The notes under the pieces: generated by a model | What the model was told of the DNA's origin: nothing | The model's input: only the letters and a program-made list of their open reading frames with translations | Database searches by the model: none | Position numbers and translations under genes: made by a program | In this document: in pieces, positions 34,456 to 42,879 of the stretch | Layout of the letters: every line of letters begins with the position of its first letter | Position numbering within the stretch: position 1 is the first letter of the stretch | NCBI GenBank assembly: GCA_013388525.1 | Contig: JACAFA010000240.1 | Coordinates: 1 to 53,536, forward strand | From: Ignavibacteriaceae bacterium | GTDB taxonomy: Bacteria > Bacteroidota > Ignavibacteria > Ignavibacteriales > Ignavibacteriaceae | Length of the DNA stretch: 53,536 nucleotides | Direction of reading: 5' to 3'

Positions 34456-37400
34456 TTAAATATTTAATTTTTCTATTTTAATTTTAATTTCATCCCCGCT
34501 GATTTTCCAGTCCTGAATGAATCCGCCAGCGAGTTCTGTTTTATTTTCAATTTTATCCGCAAGAGTTTCGGCAGAAATGTAATTTGCAAAAGTTCTAATT
34601 GCAAATGTAAAATCTGAACCAGCCATAAACTCAATGTTTATTTTATCGGTAACCTGGAAGCCTGCATCTTTCCTCATATTCTGTACTCTGTTTACAAATT
34701 CTCTTGCCAGCCCTTCCGAAATAAGTTCTTTACTAAGCTGTGTATCTACAGCTACAGTCAAACCATTTTCGCTTTCAACAATCCAGCCTGTAACTTGTTC
34801 GCTTTGAACCTCAACATCATCAGGTGTGATAGAATAATTTTCACCATCAATTTCAATGTTTACCGGATTACCCTTCTCAATTAAACCAATTTCCGTGGAA
34901 GTGAAATTTTTTATTCTCTCTGCCACCGGTTTAACTTTATTCCCAAATTTCGGTCCGATCGTTTTAAAGTTTGCTTTAGCCGATTTGTGAACGAGAGTGG
35001 AATCGTCATCCAGAATTTCCAGTTCTTTAATATTAACTTCTTCAAGGATTACATCTTTCATCTTTGACAGAGCATCTCTCATATTGTTTCCGACAACAAC
35101 CATTAATTTTTTTAATGGCTGCCTGACTTTTAAATTTGATTTTGCTCTGATTGCCCGCACAAGGTAAACAACATGCTGGGCAACATCCATTTTCAATTCA
35201 AGTTCTCTGTCAATTTCACCAGTTTCAGGCAAATCAGCCAGGTGAACCGATTCAATATTTTCACTCTTTGTTACTGAATTCAAATTTCGGAACAATTCTT
35301 CAGCAAGAAACGGAGCAAACGGTGCAATGAGTTTCGAAACTGTAACCAGACATTCGTAAAGAGTCTGATATGCAGCTAATTTATTTTCATTCATCTCAGA
35401 TTTCCAGAAACGTCTTCTGCATCTTCTCACGTACCAGTTTGAAAGATGATCAATAGTAAAATCAGAAATTGCTCTTGCAGCCTTGGTTACCTCATACTCA
35501 TCCATCAGTTTGATGTTATTTTCAACCAGTGAATTAAGCTTTGAAAGAATCCATCTGTCTATTTCTTCACGCTTAGGTAATGGAACAGAATTTTGTTTAT
35601 TTTCAAATCCATCAATATTAGCATAAAGAGCAAAGAAAGCATAAGTATTGAGCAAAGTTCCAAAAAATTTTCTCTGGACTTCAACGAGCCCTTCTTCATC
35701 AAAAAGAGTCGGACGCCACGGCGGACTGTTTGTAACAAGGTACCATCTGGTAGCATCTGCCCCATATTTTTCAAACAGAACAAACGGGTCAACTGTGTTG
35801 CCTTTGGACTTGGACATTTTCATTCCGTTCTTATCGAGTATCAGCTCATTTACAATGACATTTTTATAAGCAACATTATCAAATAACATTGTGGCAATTG
35901 CATGAAGAGTATAGAACCAGCCGCGGGTTTGATCAATTCCTTCACAAATGAAATCTGCAGGAAAAGCTTTCTGTTCAAACCACTCCTTATTCTCAAATGG
36001 ATAATGATATTGTGCAAAAGGCATTGCACCGGAATCGAACCATACGTCAATCAGCTCAGGAGTTCTCTTATATATTTTTCCATTTATTTCGAACAACACT
36101 GTATCAACAAATGGTTTGTGTAAATCTATGTTTTCGACTTCACTAACAGGAATTCTTTTATCGTTTTCAACGATGAATCCTTTTTTCAATTCTTCGATGC
36201 TGCCAACCGCAAACGAGTCACCATCTTCGTTAACCCAGATAGGAAGCGGAGTTGCCCAGAATCTGTCACGCGATAAAGCCCAGTCTTTATTTTCTTCAAG
36301 CCAGTTGCCAAATCTTCCGGAACCAACTTCAGGCGGCTGCCAGTTAATTGTTTTGTTGAGTTCAATCATTCGTTTTGCAACGCTTGTTGTTCTGATGAAC
36401 CATGACTCGCGAGCATAATAAATAACCGGAACATCCTGGTTTCGCCAGCTGAATGGATAAGTGTGAACTATTGTTTCCTTTTTATAAAGCTTGCCTTCTG
36501 ATTTTAACTGATTTATAATTTCTTTATCTACATCTTTAACAAACTGTCCTGCATAATCAGTTACTTCCGGAGTAAATCTTCCGCCTCTGTTAACCGGCTG
36601 CAGCATTGGTAAATTATATTTCTTCGAAAGATCATAATCATCAGCACCAAATGCAGGAGCTATGTGAACAATACCTGAGCCGGTATCTGTACTGACAAAA
36701 TCTCCAAGGCAAACGAAGAAAGCTTTTTTGTTAGGTTTGACATAAGGCAGTAATTGTTCATATTCGATTCCTTCCAAATCTTTACCTTTCATCTCATGAA
36801 GAATTTCATATTCACCATCAAGAGTTGAAAGTAATTCTTTCGCAAGAATAATTTTCTTTTCCTTATTAAGAACCTTCACATAATCCACATCCGAACCAAC
36901 AGCAAGAGCAACGTTTGAAATCAGTGTCCACGGTGTTGTTGTCCAAACAAGAAAGTATTCATCTTTATCTTTTAATTTAAAGAGAACGTAAACCGATGGG
37001 TCTTTTGTTTCTCTGTAACCAAGTGCCAGTTCTGCCATAGAAAGAACTGTCTCAGATTTAGGATCCTGCGGAACAATTTTATAATCTTTATAAATAAGAC
37101 CTTTTTCAAAAAGTTTTTTAAGTGCCCACCATACAGATTCGATATATTCGTTGGTTAAAGTGATGTATGCTGATTTAAGATCAATCCAGTAGCCCATTCG
37201 TTCGGTCATCTTTTCCCAGAGATCAAGATAAGTGAATACAGAATCGCGGCAAGCCTTATTGTATTTTTCTATTCCGTATGTTGCAACTTCACTTTTGTTT
37301 TTAATGCCAAGAGTTTTTTCAACTTCAATTTCAACCGGAAGTCCGTGAGTATCCCAACCAGCTTTTCTTTCAACACGATAACCGCACATTGTTTTGTATC

Positions 37401-37608
37401 TGCAAACAATATCTTTTAAAGTGCGTGCCATTACGTGATGAATGCCGGGTTTACCGTTTGCTGTTGGAGGACCCTCATAAAAAGTAAACAACTTTTCAGA
37501 TGAACGGAACTGAATGCTCTTTTCGAAAATTTTTCTCTCTTTCCAGAATTGCAGAATATTCTGCTCGGTTTCCGGAAATTTTATTTTTTCTAATCCTTGT
37601 TTATACAT
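34456..37608 (-). CDS. ileS: Isoleucyl-tRNA synthetase, type 2, with rearranged HIGH motif (GIHH)
   Basis: The 1050-residue enzyme charges tRNA-Ile. Its C-terminal part and the ETVLSMAELALGYRE region fit the eukaryote-like IleRS2 type rather than the shorter bacterial type 1. The editing domain (WTTTPWTLISN) and KMSKS loop (GMKMSKSKGN) are intact. At residues 55-58 the class I signature that is normally HxGH reads Gly-Ile-His-His, with the first and third positions swapped; I confirmed the codons at 37435-37446. IleRS2 proteins with this GxHH form are reported to be extremely resistant to mupirocin while remaining active. The gene follows a membrane protein gene by 8 bases in a long operon. 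Confidence 0.97.
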   Translation of the reverse strand: MYKQGLEKIKFPETEQNILQFWKERKIFEKSIQFRSSEKLFTFYEGPPTANGKPGIHHVMARTLKDIVCRYKTMCGYRVERKAGWDTHGLPVEIEVEKTLGIKNKSEVATYGIEKYNKACRDSVFTYLDLWEKMTERMGYWIDLKSAYITLTNEYIESVWWALKKLFEKGLIYKDYKIVPQDPKSETVLSMAELALGYRETKDPSVYVLFKLKDKDEYFLVWTTTPWTLISNVALAVGSDVDYVKVLNKEKKIILAKELLSTLDGEYEILHEMKGKDLEGIEYEQLLPYVKPNKKAFFVCLGDFVSTDTGSGIVHIAPAFGADDYDLSKKYNLPMLQPVNRGGRFTPEVTDYAGQFVKDVDKEIINQLKSEGKLYKKETIVHTYPFSWRNQDVPVIYYARESWFIRTTSVAKRMIELNKTINWQPPEVGSGRFGNWLEENKDWALSRDRFWATPLPIWVNEDGDSFAVGSIEELKKGFIVENDKRIPVSEVENIDLHKPFVDTVLFEINGKIYKRTPELIDVWFDSGAMPFAQYHYPFENKEWFEQKAFPADFICEGIDQTRGWFYTLHAIATMLFDNVAYKNVIVNELILDKNGMKMSKSKGNTVDPFVLFEKYGADATRWYLVTNSPPWRPTLFDEEGLVEVQRKFFGTLLNTYAFFALYANIDGFENKQNSVPLPKREEIDRWILSKLNSLVENNIKLMDEYEVTKAARAISDFTIDHLSNWYVRRCRRRFWKSEMNENKLAAYQTLYECLVTVSKLIAPFAPFLAEELFRNLNSVTKSENIESVHLADLPETGEIDRELELKMDVAQHVVYLVRAIRAKSNLKVRQPLKKLMVVVGNNMRDALSKMKDVILEEVNIKELEILDDDSTLVHKSAKANFKTIGPKFGNKVKPVAERIKNFTSTEIGLIEKGNPVNIEIDGENYSITPDDVEVQSEQVTGWIVESENGLTVAVDTQLSKELISEGLAREFVNRVQNMRKDAGFQVTDKINIEFMAGSDFTFAIRTFANYISAETLADKIENKTELAGGFIQDWKISGDEIKIKIEKLNI

Positions 37609-37616
37609 TGGTAAAC

Positions 37617-38228
37617 TTATTTAAGATCTTCATATCTTTTTATTAATTCTCTTTCAGCATGTATAAATTCTTTCAGCTCCTGATCGATGCGTTCCTTTTT
37701 CAGAATTATATTTTTTGCTGCTGCTTCAGCATCATTAACTATTTTCTCAGCTTTAATCTGAGCTTCTTTAATTAAAAGTTCTGCTTCTTTTTTTGAATCG
37801 GCAGCGGTTGCTTCGAGAACTTTAACCTTTTCTCTCAAAATCAGAGCTTCCTTTTCACCGCTTACAATCTCGTGAATTGCCATACCAAAAATTCCCATAG
37901 CTCCAAGTGTAATATTACGAAGACTAAAAAGTATGAGATTCTCGCTTAGCAGTTCAAAGGTTCCGAAGTATTCATTAAAGAAAATTATTATAGCTATACT
38001 AATTAATGTAACCGCAACAATCACAGCAAAAACAACTTTTCCGCCAGTCTGCCAGCCGAGAGATCGGTTTATATACCAGCCGCAGGCAAAACATAAAATT
38101 GAAAGTACAAACCAGACTGCAAAATTTCTTTCACCAAAGTTGAATAGTGACGTGTTTAAAAAATCAGAGGCAAAAATTAATAAACCCAATAAAACCGGAA
38201 CGCTGTATTTGGTAAAAAACTTTTTCAT
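37617..38228 (-). CDS. Hypothetical membrane protein with C-terminal coiled coil
   Basis: Four hydrophobic segments fill about residues 8-125 (including VPVLLGLLIFASDFL, FAVWFVLSILCFACGW, VVFAVIVAVTLISIAIIIFF and LRNITLGAMGIFGMAI). They are followed by a predicted cytoplasmic coiled coil of some 75 residues rich in Glu/Lys/Ala (KEALILREKVKVLEATAADS...EAAAKNIILKK). I do not recognise the family. It overlaps the purine nucleoside phosphorylase gene by four bases and is eight bases from ileS. The DivIVA-like neighbour two genes upstream makes a cell-envelope or division role possible, no more. Confidence 0.8.
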   Translation of the reverse strand: MKKFFTKYSVPVLLGLLIFASDFLNTSLFNFGERNFAVWFVLSILCFACGWYINRSLGWQTGGKVVFAVIVAVTLISIAIIIFFNEYFGTFELLSENLILFSLRNITLGAMGIFGMAIHEIVSGEKEALILREKVKVLEATAADSKKEAELLIKEAQIKAEKIVNDAEAAAKNIILKKERIDQELKEFIHAERELIKRYEDLK

Positions 38229-39049
38229 TTCAGCCTCTTAATTAATTCTTTCATAATTAAAGTCATTTTTGGTTCTGCCTGCATCGCTGTTGCAATTATT
38301 TCTTCAACGTTAACAGGTTTAAGTGAATCAGGAAAGCATTCATCTGTTACAATACTGATTCCGAGCACCTTCATTCCCATATGATTAGCAACAATATTTT
38401 CAGGAATGGTTGACATCCCAACTACGTCTGCACCTGTTGCTCTCAGGAATCTGTATTCCGCTTTTGTTTCGAGATTCGGTCCGGGCACGGCAACATAAAT
38501 TCCCTTCTGAACTTTAATTTTATTTTCGAGTGCAATTTTTTCAGCAAGATCAATCAGTTCTAAACTGTAAGGTTCACTCATATCAGGAAATCTTGGTCCC
38601 AGTTCATCTTCATTTTTTCCGATTAACGGATTATCGCCGAGCATATTAATGTGATCAACCATTATCATCACATCGCCTTTTCTGTATTGAGGATTCATTC
38701 CTCCGCAGGCGTTGGAAACAAGTAATGTTTCCACACCAAGAAACTTCATAACACGAACAGGGTACGTTATCTGCTGCATTGTGTAACCTTCATAGAAGTG
38801 AAATCTTCCCTGCATAGCTACAACATTTTTACCGTTCAATGTTCCGAATATCAATTTGCCATGATGTGATTCAACTGTTGAAATCGGGAAATGCGGAAGG
38901 TCTTCATAATCAATTTGATGCCTGACATTAATTTCATTTACAAGACCGCCCAAACCGGTACCAAGGATAATTCCGATCGGATACTTTTCCGTTGTATGTT
39001 TCCGGATTACTTCAAGTGTCTCATTAATATTTGAAATTAACCTGCTCAT
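38225..39049 (-). CDS. Purine-nucleoside phosphorylase, trimeric class
   Basis: This 274-residue enzyme phosphorolyses purine nucleosides to base and ribose-1-phosphate. The family motifs are the glycine-rich phosphate loop GIILGTGLGG, STVESHHGKLIFG, MQGRFHFYEGY, LLVSNACGGMN and VPGPNLETKAEYRFLR. At the base-binding position where the human enzyme has Asn243, this protein has Asp236 (SIVTDEC). An Asp here is also seen in methylthioadenosine phosphorylases, so adenine-type substrates should be considered. It lies between divIVA (2 bases) and a membrane protein gene (4-base overlap). Confidence 0.92.
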   Translation of the reverse strand: MSRLISNINETLEVIRKHTTEKYPIGIILGTGLGGLVNEINVRHQIDYEDLPHFPISTVESHHGKLIFGTLNGKNVVAMQGRFHFYEGYTMQQITYPVRVMKFLGVETLLVSNACGGMNPQYRKGDVMIMVDHINMLGDNPLIGKNEDELGPRFPDMSEPYSLELIDLAEKIALENKIKVQKGIYVAVPGPNLETKAEYRFLRATGADVVGMSTIPENIVANHMGMKVLGISIVTDECFPDSLKPVNVEEIIATAMQAEPKMTLIMKELIKRLK

Positions 39050-39051
39050 AC

Positions 39052-39588
39052 CTATAAAAGTTTGTCAACTATTCCATCAACATCAATATCAAATTTTTCC
39101 GGTGTTTCCTGAACCTTTGATTTTTTTGGTTCTTCACCGGCATCTTTAACTTTTCCTTCCAGCAGATATGCCTGAGAGTTGACAATAGCTTTTAATCTCG
39201 CTATTACCAAATTCTTTTCTTCCCGCAAAGTAATAACGGCACTCCGCATTTCATTGGCAATATCTTCAGCATTTTTAATTATCTGTGAAGATTTAATTTC
39301 CGCTTCCCTGACAATTAATTCCGCTTGTTTCTTTGCCGACTCTATTGCCTGAGCAGCAGTTTCCTGATGTTTTAAAAGTGTCTCTTGTAAATTCTTTTCT
39401 ATCTTTTGAAACTCCGTAACCTTTGCATTCAGATTTTCAACTTCCTGTTTAAGGGTTTCATTTTCATTAATCAACTCTTCCATTTCAGAAGATATTTTAT
39501 CAAGAAAAGCCTGAACTTCATCAATATTATATCCTCTGAAAGATTTTTCGAATTCCTGCTTCTTAATAAAGAGCGGCGAAAGTTTCAT
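39052..39588 (-). CDS. DivIVA-domain coiled-coil protein
   Basis: The N-terminus contains the DivIVA signature KQEFEKSFRGYNIDEVQAFLDKI, with the membrane-binding Phe/Arg region slightly upstream. A long coiled coil (about residues 35-130, rich in Glu/Lys/Ala) follows, then a charged tail ending IVDKLL. In other bacteria DivIVA proteins sit at curved membrane and recruit division or polar growth factors. It lies between yggS (4-base overlap) and a purine phosphorylase gene. The presence of yggS beside divIVA is a known genomic association. Confidence 0.88.
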   Translation of the reverse strand: MKLSPLFIKKQEFEKSFRGYNIDEVQAFLDKISSEMEELINENETLKQEVENLNAKVTEFQKIEKNLQETLLKHQETAAQAIESAKKQAELIVREAEIKSSQIIKNAEDIANEMRSAVITLREEKNLVIARLKAIVNSQAYLLEGKVKDAGEEPKKSKVQETPEKFDIDVDGIVDKLL

Positions 39589-40286
39589 GACTGCCTCCAG
39601 TCTTTTAAAGTGTTTCGTTGACCAAAGATTGCTGAACCTATTCTTAGCATAGTTGCTCCTTCCTCAATTGCAATTTCGTAATCGCTTGTCATTCCCATTG
39701 AAAGCTCTCTAAGGTCAAACCCATTTTGATTAATTTCATCTTTTAATTTACGTAAATCAGAGAAACTTTGCCTTATAACTCTCTCATCATCAGTGAACGG
39801 AGCCATTGTCATCAAACCAACTAATTCAATGTTTGGGAGAGATGAACAATGTTCTACGACATCTAATACTTCAGCGTAGTTACTCAGACCTGACTTTGAA
39901 TCTTCGAATGATGTTTTAACTTCCAACAAAATTTTTTGAACCTTGTTTAACTTTTTTGCTTCCTTGTTTATTTCATCTGCAAGAATTATTGAAGCTACTG
40001 AGTGAATATAGGTTGCAGCTTTAACTGCATACTTTACTTTATTTCTCTGAAGAGTGCCGATAAAATGCCAGGTAACTTTATCACCAAGAATTTCATACTT
40101 ATCTCTGAGTTCCTGAGCTTTGTTTTCACCAAAATCGGTTATACCCAGTCTGTTCGCTTCACTTATAGCATCTATACCGAAGAACTTAGATACTGCAACT
40201 AGCCTGATTTCTTGCGGATTTCGCTTAATTTCGGCACATTTTATACCTATTGTCTCCTTGAGTTGCTTGATATTTTCTGCTATCAT
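39585..40286 (-). CDS. YggS-family PLP-binding protein
   Basis: The 233-residue protein is an alanine-racemase-fold, single-domain PLP protein involved in pyridoxal phosphate homeostasis. Lys34 (LVAVSKFFG) is the expected Schiff-base lysine. FGENKAQELRDKYE, WHFIGTLQRNKVKY and SMGMTSDYEIAIEEGATMLRIGSAIFG are family hallmarks. It is the first gene of the long minus-strand operon and overlaps divIVA by four bases. Nothing is missing. Confidence 0.93.
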   Translation of the reverse strand: MIAENIKQLKETIGIKCAEIKRNPQEIRLVAVSKFFGIDAISEANRLGITDFGENKAQELRDKYEILGDKVTWHFIGTLQRNKVKYAVKAATYIHSVASIILADEINKEAKKLNKVQKILLEVKTSFEDSKSGLSNYAEVLDVVEHCSSLPNIELVGLMTMAPFTDDERVIRQSFSDLRKLKDEINQNGFDLRELSMGMTSDYEIAIEEGATMLRIGSAIFGQRNTLKDWRQS

Positions 40287-40505
40287 AAAAAAATTAAGGC
40301 TGTGAATGTATATTATTCGGCATCAAAAATCAATCTGAAACGAAGAAATATTCACGAAACTTTTTAAAGAAATTAAGGCTACTCGTATGTCAGGTTAATT
40401 CTAAAGAAAATTATTGATGAGCTCCTCTCCAAATTTTAAATCACAAGATATGATTCTTCGTTTTAGTAATTTTGAAAGTCATTTTATCAATTATACGGAG
40501 TATCA

Positions 40506-41483
40506 ATGGAAATTAAGTTGTTAAATAAGATAAAGGAGAAAGCATCGAAGGCAAGAAAGACGATAGTCCTACCTGAATCCCACGATGAAAGAGTCCTAAA
40601 AGCAGCAGAAAAGCTTACTAAAGAAAAAACAGTTTCTGTAATTACTCTCGGTGATGAAGACCGTATTCACAAAGATGCAAAACGGCTGGATGTTGATTTG
40701 ACAGGAGTCAGAATCATCAATCCAACTACATCGGACAAGCTGAGCGATTTTACAAATATCTTCTTCAACCTTCGCAAGCATAAAGGTGTAACAATCGAGC
40801 AGGCAAGAAGCACTGTTCAGCAGGATTTGTTTTTTGCTGCGATGATGGTAAAAGAAAATATGGTTGACGGAAGTGTTGCAGGTTCAGCTTCTGCAACTGC
40901 TGATGTTATGCGTGCAGGAATTCAATGTATCGGAATGCCGGAAGGAATTTCAATAGTATCTAGTTTCTTCCTCATGCTTTTTCCTGATAAGAATTATTCT
41001 TTCGCTGATTGTGCCGTCGTCCCCGATCCGGATGAAAAGCAGTTAGCAGATATTGCAATCTCAACTGCAGATAACCACAGAAAGCTAACAGGCGAAGAGC
41101 CTTTTATTGCAATGCTTTCATTCTCTACAAAAGGAAGTGCAAAACACGAAGCAGTAGATAAAGTTTTAAATGCAACTGCAATCATCCGGCAAAAGAGATC
41201 TGATTTAAATGTTGATGGCGAACTTCAATTCGACGCTGCAGTTATCGAATCAATTGGGAAAAAGAAAGCGCCGGGAAGCAACGTTGCCGGAAAAGCAAAT
41301 GTTTTAATATTCCCTGATTTGAATTCAGGAAATATCGGTTACAAGATAGCACAGCGCTGGGGCAAAGCAGAAGCAGTCGGTCCAATGGTTCAGGGATTGA
41401 AGAAACCTTTCTTCGATTTGAGCCGCGGCTGTAGTGTTGAAGATATAGCAAACACAGCGGTAATTGCTGCGTTGATGAGTTAG
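40506..41483 (+). CDS. pta: Phosphate acetyltransferase
   Basis: The 325-residue protein is a short-form Pta, without the DRTGG domains. It interconverts acetyl-CoA and acetyl phosphate. ARKTIVLPESHDERVLKAA opens the family domain. VDGSVAGSASATADVMRAGIQ, MLSFSTKGSAKHE and the closing GNIGYKIAQRWGKAEAVGPMVQG...KPFFDLSRG are characteristic. No ackA gene is adjacent. A strong hairpin terminator follows at 41495-41513. The gene diverges from the yggS operon across about 220 bases that should hold both promoters. Confidence 0.95.
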   Translation: MEIKLLNKIKEKASKARKTIVLPESHDERVLKAAEKLTKEKTVSVITLGDEDRIHKDAKRLDVDLTGVRIINPTTSDKLSDFTNIFFNLRKHKGVTIEQARSTVQQDLFFAAMMVKENMVDGSVAGSASATADVMRAGIQCIGMPEGISIVSSFFLMLFPDKNYSFADCAVVPDPDEKQLADIAISTADNHRKLTGEEPFIAMLSFSTKGSAKHEAVDKVLNATAIIRQKRSDLNVDGELQFDAAVIESIGKKKAPGSNVAGKANVLIFPDLNSGNIGYKIAQRWGKAEAVGPMVQGLKKPFFDLSRGCSVEDIANTAVIAALMS

Positions 41484-41494
41484 CCTCACCCAAA

Positions 41495-41513
41495 CCCTCT
41501 CCAAAGGAGAGGG
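41495..41513 (+). terminator. Rho-independent terminator of pta
   Basis: CCCTCTCC and GGAGAGGG pair perfectly over 8 bp with an AAA loop, followed by CTTTTATATTTTTTC. It lies just beyond the pta stop codon. Confidence 0.85.
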
Positions 41514-41542
41514 CTTTTATATTTTTTCAACACAAAGGTCAT

Positions 41543-41588
41543 AGCACAGGTCTCCTCCATAGGAGTCCTTTGGACTGACCTGTGTGCT
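41543..41588. repeat. Inverted repeat with AGCACAGGTC / GACCTGTGTGCT arms
   Basis: Arms of about 10-12 bases with one bulge pair across a GTCC-TTT-GGAC inner hairpin and a TCCTCCATAGGA segment. The block looks like an interspersed repeat in the gap between the pta terminator and the next small gene. Confidence 0.5.
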
Positions 41589-41662
41589 CTTAGAACACAG
41601 CGAAGGATCGGAGTTCCAGGTTAAATTGCATCGTATAGTCAAACTTAATATTTTGTTAAAGG

Positions 41663-41977
41663 ATGAACATTATTTTTCTGACATTATTTGCATTCATAAT
41701 TAATATTCCATTTGGATATTGGAGGTCAAATGTCCGAAAATATTCATTGCAGTTTTTTCTGGCGATACATGTTCCAGTTGCATTAATTATTTTATTCCGG
41801 TTGCTTACTGGTAAAGGATTCGAGGTTGAAACACTTTTCTTTACTGTTCCGGCATTTTTCTTCGGACAATTTGCCGGGTCAAAAATATATTCATTCAGAA
41901 AGCACAGAGAAGCCGTTCCACTCACTTCCTGCCTGGTAATGGACCTCGTCAGAGTAAAAAATTCTCCCAAAGATTAA
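41663..41977 (+). CDS. Small hypothetical membrane protein (104 aa)
   Basis: Three hydrophobic stretches are visible: MNIIFLTLFAFIINIPFGYW, LQFFLAIHVPVALIILFRLL and LFFTVPAFFFGQFAGS. The INIPFGYWRSNVRKYSLQFFLAIHVPV pattern looks like a conserved small membrane protein, but I cannot assign a function. The minus-strand frame of the same length over these bases is a shadow; the plus-strand product has the better membrane topology and codon pattern. It stands between pta and a thiol peroxidase gene, not clearly in an operon. Confidence 0.72.
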   Translation: MNIIFLTLFAFIINIPFGYWRSNVRKYSLQFFLAIHVPVALIILFRLLTGKGFEVETLFFTVPAFFFGQFAGSKIYSFRKHREAVPLTSCLVMDLVRVKNSPKD

Positions 41978-42096
41978 TTTGAACTTATTTTATTTTTAGA
42001 TTGTTTTAAGTAAAACTTTTATCTGTCCGCTAAATTACAAACCGGTGAAACGGTTGAAGGAAAGCCTTGTTAATTTTAAAAAAGTAAGGAGAAGAA

Positions 42097-42678
42097 ATGT
42101 TAAACAAAATAATTTTCACTGTAATGCTTATAATTTCTTTACAGTTATTCGCTCAGGATAATTCAGCAAAAAATACAAAGGTCATAAGTTCAATGGATAA
42201 CATTAACGATATTACAGTTCTCGATATGAACAATAAAGAAGTGAAACTTTCTGATTACAAAGGGAAAGTTTTATTAATTGTAAACGTTGCAAGCGAGTGC
42301 GGCTATACACGTCAGTACGCTGGTTTGCAGGAAGTTTATGAAAAATACAATCCACAGGGATTTGAGATACTCGCTTTCCCCTGTAACGATTTTGGCGGAC
42401 AGGAGCCTGGCTCAAATGAACAGATACAAAATTTCTGCAGCTCTAAATTTGGAGTAACTTTTAAATTATTTGATAAGATAAAAGTTCTCGGGAATGATAA
42501 ATCACCACTTTACGAAAGATTGATAAATAATTCTGTTACTGAAAAAGGTGACGTGAAGTGGAACTTCGAAAAGTTTCTGATTTCAAAAGATGGCAAAATT
42601 ATAAATAGGTTTAGAACCAAAGTTGAGCCGACGAGTGAAGAAGTAATTACTGCAATTGAGAAAGAATTAAAAAAGTAA
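42097..42678 (+). CDS. Glutathione-peroxidase-family thiol peroxidase, exported
   Basis: A signal peptide (MLNKIIFTVMLIISLQLFAQ) precedes a GPx fold. The peroxidatic Cys68 is in NVASECGYTRQY, Gln in FPCNDFGGQEPG and Trp in VKWNFEKFLI complete the catalytic set, and Cys114 (QNFCSSKFGV) is at the usual position of the resolving Cys. That second Cys marks the thioredoxin-dependent subgroup rather than a true glutathione enzyme. It should remove hydrogen or organic peroxides in the periplasm or at the outer face. Upstream is an AAGGAG ribosome-binding site. No linked reductase is seen. Confidence 0.92.
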   Translation: MLNKIIFTVMLIISLQLFAQDNSAKNTKVISSMDNINDITVLDMNNKEVKLSDYKGKVLLIVNVASECGYTRQYAGLQEVYEKYNPQGFEILAFPCNDFGGQEPGSNEQIQNFCSSKFGVTFKLFDKIKVLGNDKSPLYERLINNSVTEKGDVKWNFEKFLISKDGKIINRFRTKVEPTSEEVITAIEKELKK

Positions 42679-42689
42679 TCAGTTTAGCT

Positions 42690-42729
42690 TTCGGGGTTAA
42701 TACATCCATTATATAGTTTTAATCCCGAA
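42690..42729 (+). terminator. Possible terminator after the thiol peroxidase gene
   Basis: TTCGGGGTTAA (42690-42700) and TTAATCCCGAA (42719-42729) form an 11-bp stem with one mismatch. The 18-base loop is long and the following T-run is weak, so termination is uncertain. Confidence 0.35.
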
Positions 42730-42879
42730 TGCTGCTAATTTTAAACCTGCAGCAATTACGAAATCTCTCAAAAAATTTATTTGCGTTATCATGGAGTTTT
42801 AATTACTCTGAATTTTCTTAAAATAAATTAATGAATTAGGATAACAAGTCCTGTATTTCCAAAAATAATTTCCATTTCA

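Noticed and set aside
34170..34481. 103-codon plus-strand hydrophobic frame over the TraR-like gene
   Set aside because: Antisense of the Lys/Ala-rich tail automatically gives Phe/Leu/Ala-rich sequence; not a gene.
41656..41970. 104-codon minus-strand frame opposite the small membrane protein
   Set aside because: Mirrors the plus-strand gene; its product is not membrane-like and has no supporting signals.
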